64,000 bases of DNA from Bog-473 sp963807775 (GTDB lineage Bacteria; Actinomycetota; Acidimicrobiia; Acidimicrobiales; RAAP-2), in contig CAWECY010000017.1 in NCBI GenBank assembly GCA_963807775.1, positions 186,001 through 250,000 on the forward strand. Reading direction: 5' to 3'. The notes under the pieces were generated by a model. It saw nothing but the letters and a program-made list of their open reading frames with translations. It did no database searches and was not told where the DNA came from. The translations under genes and the position numbers were made by a program. Below are positions 44,881 through 54,473 of this stretch, in pieces; the stretch's first letter is position 1; every line of letters starts with the position of its first letter.

Positions 44881-46371
44881 ATGACCATCGTCGACCGCCA
44901 GCCGGTACCGCTTCACCACGTCGATCGCCTTTTCATCGGGGGCGCGTGGGTCGAGCCCACTTCGGACGCAGTGATCGACGTGATCGATCCCGCGACCGAG
45001 GAGCGATTCCTCCGTGTGCCAGCTGCCGGTGCGGCCGATGTGGCAAGAGCAGTGGCCGCAGCCCGTAATGCCTTCGACCGCGGTCCGTGGCCCACACTCA
45101 GCCATGCCGAGCGGGCTGACTACCTGCGCCAGCTGGGAAAGGCGGTGGCGGACCGGGCCGAAGACCTCGGCCAGATCTGGCCCCGGGAGTCTGGCGCACT
45201 CTACACGACGGCGGTGGCGGCTGGACGGTTCGCTGGAATGCCATACGACGCCTACGCGGAGTTGGCCGACACCTTCCCGTTCGAGGAGCGGGCCCAGCCA
45301 ACCATGGGCGGCGTCTTCGGCCTGCTCGTCCGCGAGCCGGTGGGCGTGGTGGGCGCCATCATCCCGTGGAACGCCCCGTTGAGCTTGATCTCGCACAAGA
45401 TCGGCCCGGCCCTCTTGGCCGGGTGCACGGTGGTGCTCAAGCTGTCGCCGGAGGCGCCAGGAGAGGGCTACCTGGTGGCCGAGGCGGCTGAGGCGATCGG
45501 CCTGCCGGCCGGCGTCCTCAACGTGATCACCGCCGAGCGCGACGTCTCGGAGTTGCTGGTGCGCGACCCGGGAGTGGACAAGGTCACCTTCACCGGATCG
45601 ACCGCCACGGGCCGCCGTATCGCATCGCTGTGCGGGGAGCGGATCGCCCGCTGCACTCTCGAGCTGGGCGGCAAGTCGGCCGCGGTCATCCTCGACGACG
45701 CCGACCTGGAAGCCTCCGCCAAGACCCTGGCCCGAGCCGAGTGCTTCCTGGCCGGCCAGGTCTGCTCGTCGCTAACCCGGATCGTGGTGTCCGAGCGCCG
45801 CCACGACGAGTTCGTCGACGCGTTGGCGGCTTCCTTCGCCTCCGTGCAGGTGGGCGACCCGTTCGACCCGTCGACGCAACTCGGCCCCTTGACCTCCGCT
45901 CGCCAGCGCGACCGGGTGGAGGGGTACATCGCCAAGGGGGTCGACGAGGGAGCGAAGCTGGTCACTGGCGGGGGCCGTCCCGGACACCTCGATCGGGGCT
46001 GGTTCGTCGAGCCGACGGTGTTCGCCCGGGTAGACAACGCCTCCACGATCGCCCAGGAGGAGATCTTCGGTCCGGTCCTGAGTGTCATTGCGGCTGCGGA
46101 CGAAGAGGACATGGTGGCGATCGCCAACGACACCATTTACGGCCTCAACGCCTCGGTGTTCACCCGCGAGGCCGATCGGGCCCGCGACGTCGCGCGCCGG
46201 CTGCGTTCTGGCACCGTAGGACACAACGCTTTTCGTACCGACTTCGGCATCGCCTTCGGCGGTTTTAAGCAGTCGGGGATCGGCCGCGAGGGTGGCACAG
46301 AGGGTCTGTTGCCCTTCCTCGAGACCAAGACCGTCATTCTCGAAGACGTGCCGAGTGGGTACGAGTCCTGA
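44881..46371 (+). CDS. Aldehyde dehydrogenase family protein
   Basis: The intact 496-residue NAD(P)-dependent enzyme starts ATG 44881 after AGGAGG. It has LFIGGAWVEPTSDAVIDVID, PVGVVGAIIPWNAPLSLISH, KVTFTGSTATGRRIASLCGE, the general base Glu in CTLELGGKSAAVILDDADLE, the nucleophilic Cys in FLAGQVCSSLTRIVVSERRH, and EEIFGPVLSVIAAADEEDMV. The preceding GQVCSS and the FGGFKQSGIGREGG end are typical. The substrate is not evident; genes on both sides are unrelated hydrolases and a binding protein. Confidence 0.93.
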   Translation: MTIVDRQPVPLHHVDRLFIGGAWVEPTSDAVIDVIDPATEERFLRVPAAGAADVARAVAAARNAFDRGPWPTLSHAERADYLRQLGKAVADRAEDLGQIWPRESGALYTTAVAAGRFAGMPYDAYAELADTFPFEERAQPTMGGVFGLLVREPVGVVGAIIPWNAPLSLISHKIGPALLAGCTVVLKLSPEAPGEGYLVAEAAEAIGLPAGVLNVITAERDVSELLVRDPGVDKVTFTGSTATGRRIASLCGERIARCTLELGGKSAAVILDDADLEASAKTLARAECFLAGQVCSSLTRIVVSERRHDEFVDALAASFASVQVGDPFDPSTQLGPLTSARQRDRVEGYIAKGVDEGAKLVTGGGRPGHLDRGWFVEPTVFARVDNASTIAQEEIFGPVLSVIAAADEEDMVAIANDTIYGLNASVFTREADRARDVARRLRSGTVGHNAFRTDFGIAFGGFKQSGIGREGGTEGLLPFLETKTVILEDVPSGYES

Positions 46372-46428
46372 AGCAACGAGTCACTTGATCGTGGCCGTCC
46401 GGTCGCCCGGATCCATGAATGCCGTCAC

Positions 46429-47805
46429 TCACAGCGGCCAGCCGGAACTTGCCTCCTGCAGCAGCGGCTCAACATCGCGAGGGAGGATCACCGAGTCCGC
46501 CTCCGCCTGGCGAGTCGCCTTCTCGTAGCGCGCGAGGTACTCGTCGCGACTTTCGTAGCGCTCACGCACCGTCTCCGCGGGAAACGCCTCGTGGTATCCG
46601 ACCAGTCGTGCGAACACGTCCGGACTCTTCTGAATGGCGCTGTTGTGGGCGATCGGTACCTCCACTTGCGGAAGACGGATCCCGCCTTTCGCGATGCCGT
46701 CATCGTCGCGGGTGATCCCGGGCGGGTCGCCGTCGAACTCGATGAGGGGCTGGACGGGCGGCGCGATCCCGTCCGTCATCCAGACCTGCAGAAGGTGCTG
46801 CGCGGCGTCGACAACCGGGGCAGGAGACACCTGGTTGATCCGCCGTAGGTTGTCGTCGATCGGGATGGAGAAGCCGAAGTCGCGCTCCATCCGAGGCGCC
46901 GAAGACTCCATCCCCTGGAGCGTGACGTGCGATGCTCCCGCGATCTCCCAGTAGCGGTAGTGATCGGTGTCGGGTTGGCGCACGCCGAAACACGACGTGG
47001 CCTCGCATTCCGTGTTCACCACCATGACCGGTATGCCGAGGTCGTCGCGCAGCAGGTTGGTGCCTTCGGCGATCCGGGGCGCACGCTCGTCGCTCGCCAC
47101 AGCCTGGACCGTCATGACCGCGTCGCCCACCTCGAGTGGCGACCCGCCGCCGAAGTACATCAACAGGAAGAAGGCGTCGAACAACTTCTCGACCGGTTGC
47201 ACCGCGTTGAGATAGGTAGCCAGCCGCGCCGCCGACTGCGAGGCGCCCATGGCAACGAGCCGGCGAACTTCGAGTCCACCCATCGGATCGACGTCATGGT
47301 CACGGCCGGGGGCGACCAGGCGGGCGGCCTGGGAGAAGATGTCGTAGGAGTAGTCGTCGCTCGGGATGGAGAGCGACCCGTAGCGATCGGGGTCCCAGGC
47401 ACGGAGCCCCTGGGGATTGTCGCCGGTGCCGTGCACCCCCACCCGCTGCACCGAGGCCGCAGCCACGGCATAACCGCCCTCGAAGACCTCTGCGGTGTCG
47501 CCGCCGCCGAAGTTCTCGTAGCCGGCCGAGACGTTATTCCACAGCACCAACACCGTTCCGTTGAACGCCTCCGGGTCCTCGGGTCGGATGACCACGAGCC
47601 GGGTCGCGTAGGAATCCGTCCCGACCGGCTCGACGGACCACCGGCCGTCCCACCCCAGCTCGGTCCCCGGGGCGGCACCATACCGGCGCGCCTGGCCCTC
47701 CAAGAAGTACTCCTCCTGCCGATAGCCCACCGCGGCCAGGTCGGCCGTCGGGCCGCCGAATGCCCAGCCGTGAGCGCCACCAGTCACCCGTCCTGTCACA
47801 CGCAT
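46429..47805 (-). CDS. Alpha/beta hydrolase-domain protein (Abhydrolase_10 type)
   Basis: The 458-residue protein starts ATG 47805, six bases after GGGAGGG. It reads DLAAVGYRQEEYFLEGQARR, TRLVVIRPEDPEAFNGTVLV, LWNNVSAGYENFGGG, RRLVAMGASQSAARLATYLN with a Ser nucleophile (G-A-S-Q-S), VMVVNTECEATSCFGVRQPD and HYRYWEIAGASHVTLQGMES, where the His of ASHV is the likely base. Members are often annotated as secreted or cytoplasmic esterases with unknown substrates. No signal peptide is visible. Convergent with aldehyde dehydrogenase. Intact. Confidence 0.85.
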   Translation of the reverse strand: MRVTGRVTGGAHGWAFGGPTADLAAVGYRQEEYFLEGQARRYGAAPGTELGWDGRWSVEPVGTDSYATRLVVIRPEDPEAFNGTVLVLWNNVSAGYENFGGGDTAEVFEGGYAVAAASVQRVGVHGTGDNPQGLRAWDPDRYGSLSIPSDDYSYDIFSQAARLVAPGRDHDVDPMGGLEVRRLVAMGASQSAARLATYLNAVQPVEKLFDAFFLLMYFGGGSPLEVGDAVMTVQAVASDERAPRIAEGTNLLRDDLGIPVMVVNTECEATSCFGVRQPDTDHYRYWEIAGASHVTLQGMESSAPRMERDFGFSIPIDDNLRRINQVSPAPVVDAAQHLLQVWMTDGIAPPVQPLIEFDGDPPGITRDDDGIAKGGIRLPQVEVPIAHNSAIQKSPDVFARLVGYHEAFPAETVRERYESRDEYLARYEKATRQAEADSVILPRDVEPLLQEASSGWPL

Positions 47806-47954
47806 CGTGTCCCTCCCTTGCCGCGGCGCCCTGGTCGAGCTGACGCACGCGTGCGCTCGCGAAGGTACCGGAAGTCCGGGAGGACGCCACCTCTCGCATT
47901 CGCCGGCGGGGAGTGGGAGCATGCTGGCGACAAGGCAGACGGGGGGTCCACTCC

Positions 47955-48714
47955 ATGGCGACGTTCTCGAGCTTCGACGGCACCGACCTGTACTACGAGG
48001 AGGAAGGGCTGGGACGGCCTGTCGTCCTGCTGCACGGGTTGAGCGTCGATGTCGAAGTGAATTGGAAGACGCCGGGAATCTGGTCCGCGCTGGTCCAGTC
48101 GGGCCACCGAGTCATCGGGTTCGATGCCCGCGGGCACGGTCGCTCCGGCAAGCCCCACGAGCCGACCGCATACGAGAACGACGCGATGGTCAGGGACGTC
48201 GCCGCCCTGCTCGACGAGCTGTCCCTCGACGAGATCGACCTGGTCGGCTACTCCATGGGGGCTTCGACGGCTTTGCAGTTCGCGGGACAAGACGGGCGGG
48301 TCCGGCGCCTCGTGCTCGGGGGGATCGGCGGCGATCCTCAGGCGATGGGGCTCGCCCGACGGGGAGCGCGCCGTCACGGGCAAGCGCTGGCTCGCCGGGC
48401 TGGAGGCGGACGACCCTGACACACTCGAGGACCCGGTGGCGCGGGGCGCCCGCAAGGTCTTCGAAGCACGCGGCAACGACCTCAAGGCCATCGCCGCCCT
48501 GTTGCGCTCGAATCGCCGCCATCTCTCCAGCGAGATGGCATCGGACGCCGTGACCGTCCCGACCCTGGTGGTCTGCGGGGACGGGGATGCCTCACCTCGG
48601 GAACTGGCCGCCGCCCTGCCCCACGCGGAGGCCCTGGTGATCGAGGGTAACCACGAGAGCGCGGTCATGAACCCCGAGCTGGCACGGGCCATCGTGGGTT
48701 TCCTGACCGATTGA
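47955..48714 (+). CDS. Alpha/beta-fold hydrolase, one frameshift
   Basis: ATG 47955 starts MATFSSFDGTDLYYEEEGLG, followed by RPVVLLHGLSVDVEVNW (oxyanion-hole HG), VIGFDARGHGRSGKPHEPTA and DEIDLVGYSMGASTALQFAG, with nucleophile Ser in G-Y-S-M-G. After a shift near 48355 it continues GKRWLAGLEADDPDTLEDPV, TVPTLVVCGDGDASPRELAA (acid Asp) and LVIEGNHESAVMNPELARAI (base His). The complete triad is present, with about 252 residues. Divergent from the reverse-strand hydrolase; short intergenic region. Esterase or peroxidase-type activity is possible. Confidence 0.88.
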
Positions 48715-48742
48715 ACCGTCCGACGTCGAAGACGGGCGATGG

Positions 48743-49624
48743 CTACCTCGCAGGCTGGGGCGCCGCGACCCGATAGGGCTCGAGGTCGATGCCCGGGTAG
48801 CGGGCGGCGACACCCTCGAGCGTCGTCTCGTCCCAGTAGGGGTCACCCGGGCGGGGCCAGCCGAACAGATCGCGCTGGCGCACGCTGCACTGCGGGATGA
48901 ACCTGGCCCAACGCTCGGGCGACTGCTTCGGCCAGGCCATCTTCCCGCCCCACGTCGTGCCGCGGACCTGGAAATCGGCCAAGAGAGAGAACCGGGAGCG
49001 GCCGGGGGCGCCGAAGTCCGAGCCGCGGTGGAGGATGTCGGTTCGGTACAGCAGAAGCGACCCCGCCGGGCCGACGCACCGCACCTCACGGTCGGCCAGC
49101 GACCCGAAGGGAAGGTAGAGGGGCGTGTAGGGGACGTCGCGGCCGTCGTCGTAGGGGACGATGACCGTCGGACCGTCCGCTTCGGTGACGTCGGAGAGGT
49201 AGACGAAGGTGGTGATCTGCTGGTAGCGGGTCTCGGGGCGGGGCACGACCAGGCTGTGGCTGCCGTAGTCGCGGTGCAGCGGCTGGTCGTAATTCACGGC
49301 GCCGGCGTACTTGCCCCACAGCTCGATCTTGTAGAGGTGGAGCTCGGTGGTGTGCAGGTAGCGCTCGACGGCATCGACCAGGTCGGGGTGCACGGCCAGG
49401 CCGTTCAGATCCCAGGAGCGGTAAGGAAACTCGAGGACGCCGGCGAACTGGCTGGCGGCGTACAGCGCGTGCGCACCGGGGTCGGCGAAGTAGTCCTCGG
49501 GCCGCGGGAAGTGCAGCCAGAGGGCGTCCTGGGCGGCCGCCAGCTCGTCCGGATGGAGGAAGCCCTCGAGCAGTGCGTAGCCCCGCTCCCGCACCGCATC
49601 GAGGGTGGCGTCGGGGACCCGCAT
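48743..49624 (-). CDS. Phytanoyl-CoA dioxygenase (PhyH) family protein
   Basis: The 293-residue Fe(II)/2-oxoglutarate oxygenase shows RERGYALLEGFLHPDELAAA, the HxD iron motif in YDQPLHRDYGSHSLVVP, ITTFVYLSDVTEADGPTVIV, and the distal iron His in LLLYRTDILHRGSDFGAPGR followed by the Arg that binds 2-oxoglutarate (GRSRFSLL). It probably hydroxylates an acyl or small hydrophobic substrate. The start ATG 49624 is divergent from the alcohol dehydrogenase (66 bases). Intact. Confidence 0.9.
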   Translation of the reverse strand: MRVPDATLDAVRERGYALLEGFLHPDELAAAQDALWLHFPRPEDYFADPGAHALYAASQFAGVLEFPYRSWDLNGLAVHPDLVDAVERYLHTTELHLYKIELWGKYAGAVNYDQPLHRDYGSHSLVVPRPETRYQQITTFVYLSDVTEADGPTVIVPYDDGRDVPYTPLYLPFGSLADREVRCVGPAGSLLLYRTDILHRGSDFGAPGRSRFSLLADFQVRGTTWGGKMAWPKQSPERWARFIPQCSVRQRDLFGWPRPGDPYWDETTLEGVAARYPGIDLEPYRVAAPQPAR

Positions 49625-49689
49625 GCCACGGCACCTTAGGGCGGGCGGGGCAGGAGCGAGCCGGGGGCGGGTGGCCCTACGCTCGGCCG

Positions 49690-50871
49690 GTGCACGCCGT
49701 CGTGTTCGACATGGCCGATCCCGAGTTCCCCGCCTCGCTGACCGAGCTGCCCGAACCGGCGCTGCCCAGCCCGTCGTGGGCCCGGGTGGAGGTGGTGACC
49801 GGAGGCATCTGCGGGAGCGACCTCCACCTGTTCGCCCACAACACCGGGCCGTCGCCCACCTTGATGGGCGTGGGCACCTTCCCGTTCGTGCTCGGGCACG
49901 AGACGGCCGGGCGCGTGGTGGAGGCCGGGCCCAACAGCTCGGTGGCCGTCGGCACGCGGGTGGTGCTGGACCCGTGCATCCCGTGCCTGCCCCGGGGGAT
50001 TGAGCCGCCGTGCGCCAACTGCGCCCGGGGCTGGACGTCGTCGTGCCTCAACCTGGACAGCCGCATCGTCAGCTCCGGACGCTCGCTCGGCTACACGTGG
50101 GATCTCGGCGGGGGGTGGGCCGACCAGGTGCTGGCGCACGACTCCATGGTGCACGCGCTACCCGACGCCGTACCCGACCGGGGGGCCAGCCTGTACGAGC
50201 CGCTGTCCATCGCCTGCCACGGCCTGCTGCGGGCGGCGCCGCACGACGGCGACCCCGTACTGATCGTCGGCGCCGGCATCATCGGCCTGGCCACGCTGGC
50301 GGCGCTGCGCGGGCTGTACCCGGCGTGCGAGGTCACGGTGCTGGCACGCCACGCGCATCAAGGAGCGGCCGCGGCGGCGTGCGGGGCCGCGCACGTCGTG
50401 CTGAGCGATCCCGACAACGGCCACTGGGAGGAGCTGGCGGCGCTGAGCGGGGCGAGGATCGTCGGGCGCAAGCGGCACCAGATGCTGATGGGCGGCTTCC
50501 CCTACGTGGTGGAGGCGGTGGGGTCGCCGCAGTCGGTGACCGAGGCGCTGCGGGCCGTGGCCCACCGGGGCACCGTGCTGCTCCTGGGCGCGGCGGGCAT
50601 CAGCGAGGTCGACCTCACGCCCATCTGGTACAAGGAGGCGGCGCTGGTGGGGTCGATCGACCACACGGTCGACGCCGGGTCGGCGCCGGGACTGGCCGGT
50701 GGCCCGGACCGCCACTCGGTCGACCGGGCGCTCGACGTGCTGGCGGCGGGCCTGCTGCCCGACGAGGTGGTCGTCACGCACGAGTTCGGGCTGGAGGGCT
50801 ACCGGGAGGCCATCACGGCGGCCCTCGACCGGACGGCGTCCCAGGCGATCAAGGTGGTGTTCCGGCCGTAG
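49690..50871 (+). CDS. Zinc-dependent alcohol dehydrogenase (MDR family)
   Basis: GTG 49690 begins VHAVVFDMADPEFPASLTEL. The 393-residue protein has the catalytic zinc Cys in VVTGGICGSDLHLFAHNTG, the His-Glu in FPFVLGHETAGRVVEAG, a cysteine-rich lobe (DPCIPCLPRGIEPPCANCAR) that can hold structural zinc, and the cofactor motif DPVLIVGAGIIGLATLAALR. The signature and the VEAVGSPQSVTEALRAVAHR segment resemble threonine/sorbitol-type dehydrogenases. The substrate is undetermined. The longer upstream open frame is discarded because it overlaps the PhyH promoter. Intact. Confidence 0.92.
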   Translation: MHAVVFDMADPEFPASLTELPEPALPSPSWARVEVVTGGICGSDLHLFAHNTGPSPTLMGVGTFPFVLGHETAGRVVEAGPNSSVAVGTRVVLDPCIPCLPRGIEPPCANCARGWTSSCLNLDSRIVSSGRSLGYTWDLGGGWADQVLAHDSMVHALPDAVPDRGASLYEPLSIACHGLLRAAPHDGDPVLIVGAGIIGLATLAALRGLYPACEVTVLARHAHQGAAAAACGAAHVVLSDPDNGHWEELAALSGARIVGRKRHQMLMGGFPYVVEAVGSPQSVTEALRAVAHRGTVLLLGAAGISEVDLTPIWYKEAALVGSIDHTVDAGSAPGLAGGPDRHSVDRALDVLAAGLLPDEVVVTHEFGLEGYREAITAALDRTASQAIKVVFRP

Positions 50872-50903
50872 GGAGCGGGGCGTGGTCTGGTAGAGAGTCA
50901 TCC

Positions 50904-53052
50904 GTGCCAGACGCGTCCCGCCGCCCGCAGGCCGTTTCCCGGAGGCATTGTCCGGCGGTCCTGGCCGCGCTGGGATGCCTGCTGGTCGCCGGCCTGGCCG
51001 GCGTCGCTCCGGCGGGCGCCGCTCCACCTCCGACGTCGAGTGGGCCGCAGAGCGCCTACCGGTGCTCCTTCAACGTGAACACCAGCGCCTTCACGGGGGC
51101 CGACGGGACGGCGTCGGCCATCGGCTGGCTGGGCGACCACAACAGCGTGATCACCTGCCTCGGCGGGACCTTCGTGATCCAGGACGGGCCGGGCGGGTAC
51201 TTCGTCAACTACGGCTTCGGGATCTACGACGGGCAGCACATGACGTGGTCGGACGCGGACGGCTACCTGCCGGCGCAAGTGACGGCCTTCGGATCCGGGG
51301 GCGCCGACGTCACCATCACCGAGTTCGCGGACGAGGTCACACTGGGCGGCGATCCCTTCGTCGCCGTCTACAGCCGGGTCCGGGTGGTGAACCCCACCGC
51401 GCACGCGCTGACGGTCGACCCCGGGGCGTCGGCCGCGCTGGTGCCGCTCGACTCGGCGCCCGACTCGGTGCCGGCCCACGGCGCCGTCGACCACGACTAC
51501 GTGATCGTGTCGGACCGCTTCGGCGCCTCGTACCCGTGGCCGGACAACGCGGCCATCGCCGGCGCCGGCGGCTTCGACCAGCACTTCGCGCGCATGCGCG
51601 CCTTTTGGGACGCCCAGCTCGGAGGCATCGCGCAGATCTCGGTGCCGGACGCCCAGCTGGTCGACGCCTACAAGGCCGGGTTCATCACGACGCAGCTCAC
51701 GCGCAGCGGCGACGCCCTCGACACCGGCGTCAACGGCTACGAGAGCGAATTCAGCCACGACGTGGTCGGGATCCTGACCAACCTGTTCACCCAGGGCTCC
51801 TTCGCCGACGCCCACGCGCTGTTGACCGAGGCCCGCAACGTGGTCGGGGGGCAGGGGCAGTACGCCGGCGGCTTCTACGTCGACGGGCTGTGGACCTATC
51901 CGGTGCCGTGGGCCGTCTACCTCATGAAGACCGGCGACCGCGCGTTCGTCGAGCAGAACTTCGCCACCGACGGACCCGAGGGGGCGGCGCAGCCGAGCAT
52001 CGAGGCGGCGGCGCACACCATCGCGGCCGACCGCACCGGTCCGATGGGCACCATGGAAGCCACCGACGACATCGACACCCAGGGCTACTGGACGACCGAC
52101 GACTTCGAGGCCCTATTGGGCCTGGCCGCCTACCGCTACCTGGCCACGTCGCTCGGCGACACAGCTGAAGCAGCGTGGGCGAGCTCGGAATACGACAGCC
52201 TGCTGACGGCCACCGACACCATGCTCGGCCAGACCATCGCGACCAACCACCTGGACTACCTGCCGTGCTCGCTGGTGCAGCCGAACACGGCCAACCGCTG
52301 CGCCGACCCGAAGGACGCCAACTGGACCTCGCCGTTCGCCTTCGGCAGCTGGGCCTGGGAGGGCTACCTGCTCGGCGCCACCGTGGACGGGCCGGGGCTG
52401 TCGATGATCGACGCCACCTACGCCTACGGGTTCGGGCGGCTGCGGGGCGTGCTGCCGCCGGGCACGACCGGCGGGTTCCCGGGCGACTACTACTCGAGCG
52501 CCTACGACGCCGCCCAGGGCGCGGCCGGACTGATCGAGCGCGCACCACCGGGACCAGGGCATCGTCGACTACGAGTTCATGCTGGCCAACGGCCAGAGCG
52601 GCCCGCTGTCGTGGTGGGAGAGTTCCAGCGCGCCCGACCCGGCGTCGCCGTGGGTGGGCCGCCACCCGGGCAGCGGCCAGGGCTCGTCGCCGCACGCCTG
52701 GGGCATGGCGGGAGCCAACAAGGTGCTGCTCGACTCACTGGTGGCGGAGCGGGCCGACGGGCAACTGGTCGTCGGCCGCGGGGTGCCCGCCTCGTGGCTG
52801 GGCCGGACCCCCATTGCGGTGGCCAACTTCCCCACCACGGACGGCCACCGGGCCGGCTTCACCATCTCCTCGAGCGGTACGACGGTGAGCCTGACGCTCA
52901 GCGGGGACCGGCCGGCGGGCGGGGTCCTGTTCGCTCTGCCGTCCTTCGTCGGACACATCGTGTCGGCCTCGGCCGGCTCGGTCGACCGGGCCACGGGCAC
53001 GGTCACCCTGGGCCCCGCCGTCCGCCACGTCACCGTCACCCTCAAGAGCTGA
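50904..53052 (+). CDS. Secreted glycoside-hydrolase-like protein, one frameshift
   Basis: GTG 50904 gives a twin-Arg-like or Sec signal peptide (RRHCPAVLAALGCLLVAGLA, GVAPAGA cleavage). A beta-rich domain follows (YRCSFNVNTSAFTGADGTAS, GDHNSVITCLGGTFVIQDGP), then a helical barrel with YKAGFITTQLTRSGDALDTG, YESEFSHDVVGILTNLFTQG and WTYPVPWAVYLMKTGDRAFV. After a shift near 52545 come LSWWESSSAPDPASPWVGRH and SPHAWGMAGANKVLLDSLVA. The arrangement resembles (alpha/alpha)6 glycosidases such as GH15/65-like proteins. Acidic residues that would act as acid/base cannot be fixed. About 716 residues. Confidence 0.72.
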
Positions 53053-53189
53053 GGGCGCCGGGCTCCGCGACCAGGAGAATCTGGTCCTTTTGGCCCATGC
53101 GCGCCGGGAGCGCCGATCCGTAGCCTGGTACGGGGAGAGGAGTGCCCACCGGCTCAATCGCCGCGGCACTCGTGACGAGGGGGAATCGG

Positions 53190-54473
53190 ATGGAACCAGC
53201 GCCTCGGGCTGTGTCCTCCCATCCGGGGAGGGCGGACGCGCCCGACCAGCGCGCCGTGCGCCGGGACGGCCTGCGGCCCGACTCCGCCCGCCACGACGAC
53301 CACCTTGCCGTGGAGGTCGTCGTGCCCGTGTACAACGAGGCGTCCGGCCTGGAGGCGAGCATCACCATCCTGCGCCGCTACCTGGACGAGTCGTTCCCGT
53401 TCCGCACGCTGGTCACCATTGCCGACAACGGGAGCACGGACGGCACGGCGCTCATCGCGCAGCGCCTGGCCTCCACCCTCGACGGCGTGCAGGCGACGAT
53501 CCTGACCCGCAAGGGCCGCGGCTTCGCGCTGCGCTCGGCGTGGTCGGCCAGCCAGGCCGAGGTGGTGGCCTACATGGACGTCGACCTCTCGACGTCCCTT
53601 GCGGCCTTGCTGCCCCTGGTGGGCTCGGTGCTCTCCGGGCACAGCGACATCGCAGTGGGCACCCGCCTGGCCAAAGGCTCCCGCGTGGTGCGGGGCCCCA
53701 AGCGCGAGCTGATCTCGCGCGCCTACGGCCACATCGTGCGGCTCTCGCTCCGCAGCCACGTCTCGGACTTCCAGTGCGGGTTCAAGGCGATCCGGCGCCA
53801 GTGCGCACTCGAGCTGCTCCCGCTGGTCGAGGACAACGATTGGTTCTTCGACACGGAGCTGATCGTGACGGCCGAACGGCTGGGGGTGCGCATCAGCGAG
53901 ACGCCCGTTGAGTGGACCGATGATCCCCACTCCTCGGTCGACCTCGTGGCCACGGCCACCGACGACCTCCGGGGCATCTGGCGCATCGCGCACGGCCGGC
54001 GCCCGGAGCGGGTGCGGGCACAGCGAGCGGCCGCGGGCTCCAGCCCGTCCGCCACGACCGACCAGCTGCTGTCGTTCGCCGGCGTCGGGGTGCTGAGCAC
54101 GCTCAGCTACCTGCTGCTCTTCGCGCTGGGGTGGAAGGCCCTGGGCCCGTGGTTGGCCAATGCCGCCGCGCTCGCCTTCTGCACCCTGGTCAACACGGCG
54201 CTGCACCGATCGTTGGCCCGGCGCTCGCCCGCCGGCCGCACCGCCCAACCGTCCTTCGTCGCCGTGATCGCGGTCCTGTACGGCGTCAGCCTGGTCGCCA
54301 CCACGGCCGCCATCGCGGTGGCGGGCGCACTGATCGGGTCGTCGCTGGTCGTCGACGCCCTGGCGGCCACCGGCGCCAGCTGCGGCGCCTCGCTCATCCG
54401 CTTCTCCCTGCTGCGCGGCTGGGCCTTCCGTCCCCCCGATCCGTCCCCCCTGGCCGCGGTCCCGGATCGGTGA
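53190..54473 (+). CDS. Glycosyltransferase family 2 (DPM1-like) with GtrA domain
   Basis: ATG 53190 follows GAGGGGG. The GT2 part has VEVVVPVYNEASGLEASITI, LVTIADNGSTDGTALIAQRL, EVVAYMDVDLSTSLAALLPL (DxD-type D-V-D), RELISRAYGHIVRLSLRSHV, DFQCGFKAIRRQCALELLPL and EDNDWFFDTELIVTAERLGV. These match polyprenyl-phosphate mannose/glucose synthases. The C-terminal 130 residues form four membrane helices (LLSFAGVGVLSTLSYLLLFA, VIAVLYGVSLVATTAAIAVA) of the GtrA type. The 427-residue protein probably makes a polyprenyl-linked sugar that the GT-C protein encoded next uses (GTGA overlap). Intact. Confidence 0.92.
   Translation: MEPAPRAVSSHPGRADAPDQRAVRRDGLRPDSARHDDHLAVEVVVPVYNEASGLEASITILRRYLDESFPFRTLVTIADNGSTDGTALIAQRLASTLDGVQATILTRKGRGFALRSAWSASQAEVVAYMDVDLSTSLAALLPLVGSVLSGHSDIAVGTRLAKGSRVVRGPKRELISRAYGHIVRLSLRSHVSDFQCGFKAIRRQCALELLPLVEDNDWFFDTELIVTAERLGVRISETPVEWTDDPHSSVDLVATATDDLRGIWRIAHGRRPERVRAQRAAAGSSPSATTDQLLSFAGVGVLSTLSYLLLFALGWKALGPWLANAAALAFCTLVNTALHRSLARRSPAGRTAQPSFVAVIAVLYGVSLVATTAAIAVAGALIGSSLVVDALAATGASCGASLIRFSLLRGWAFRPPDPSPLAAVPDR

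Noticed and set aside
50010..53123. Very long overlapping forward frame (over 1,000 residues)
   Set aside because: It is a shadow of the alcohol dehydrogenase and glycoside-hydrolase-like genes; Arg/Gly/Pro-rich without motifs.
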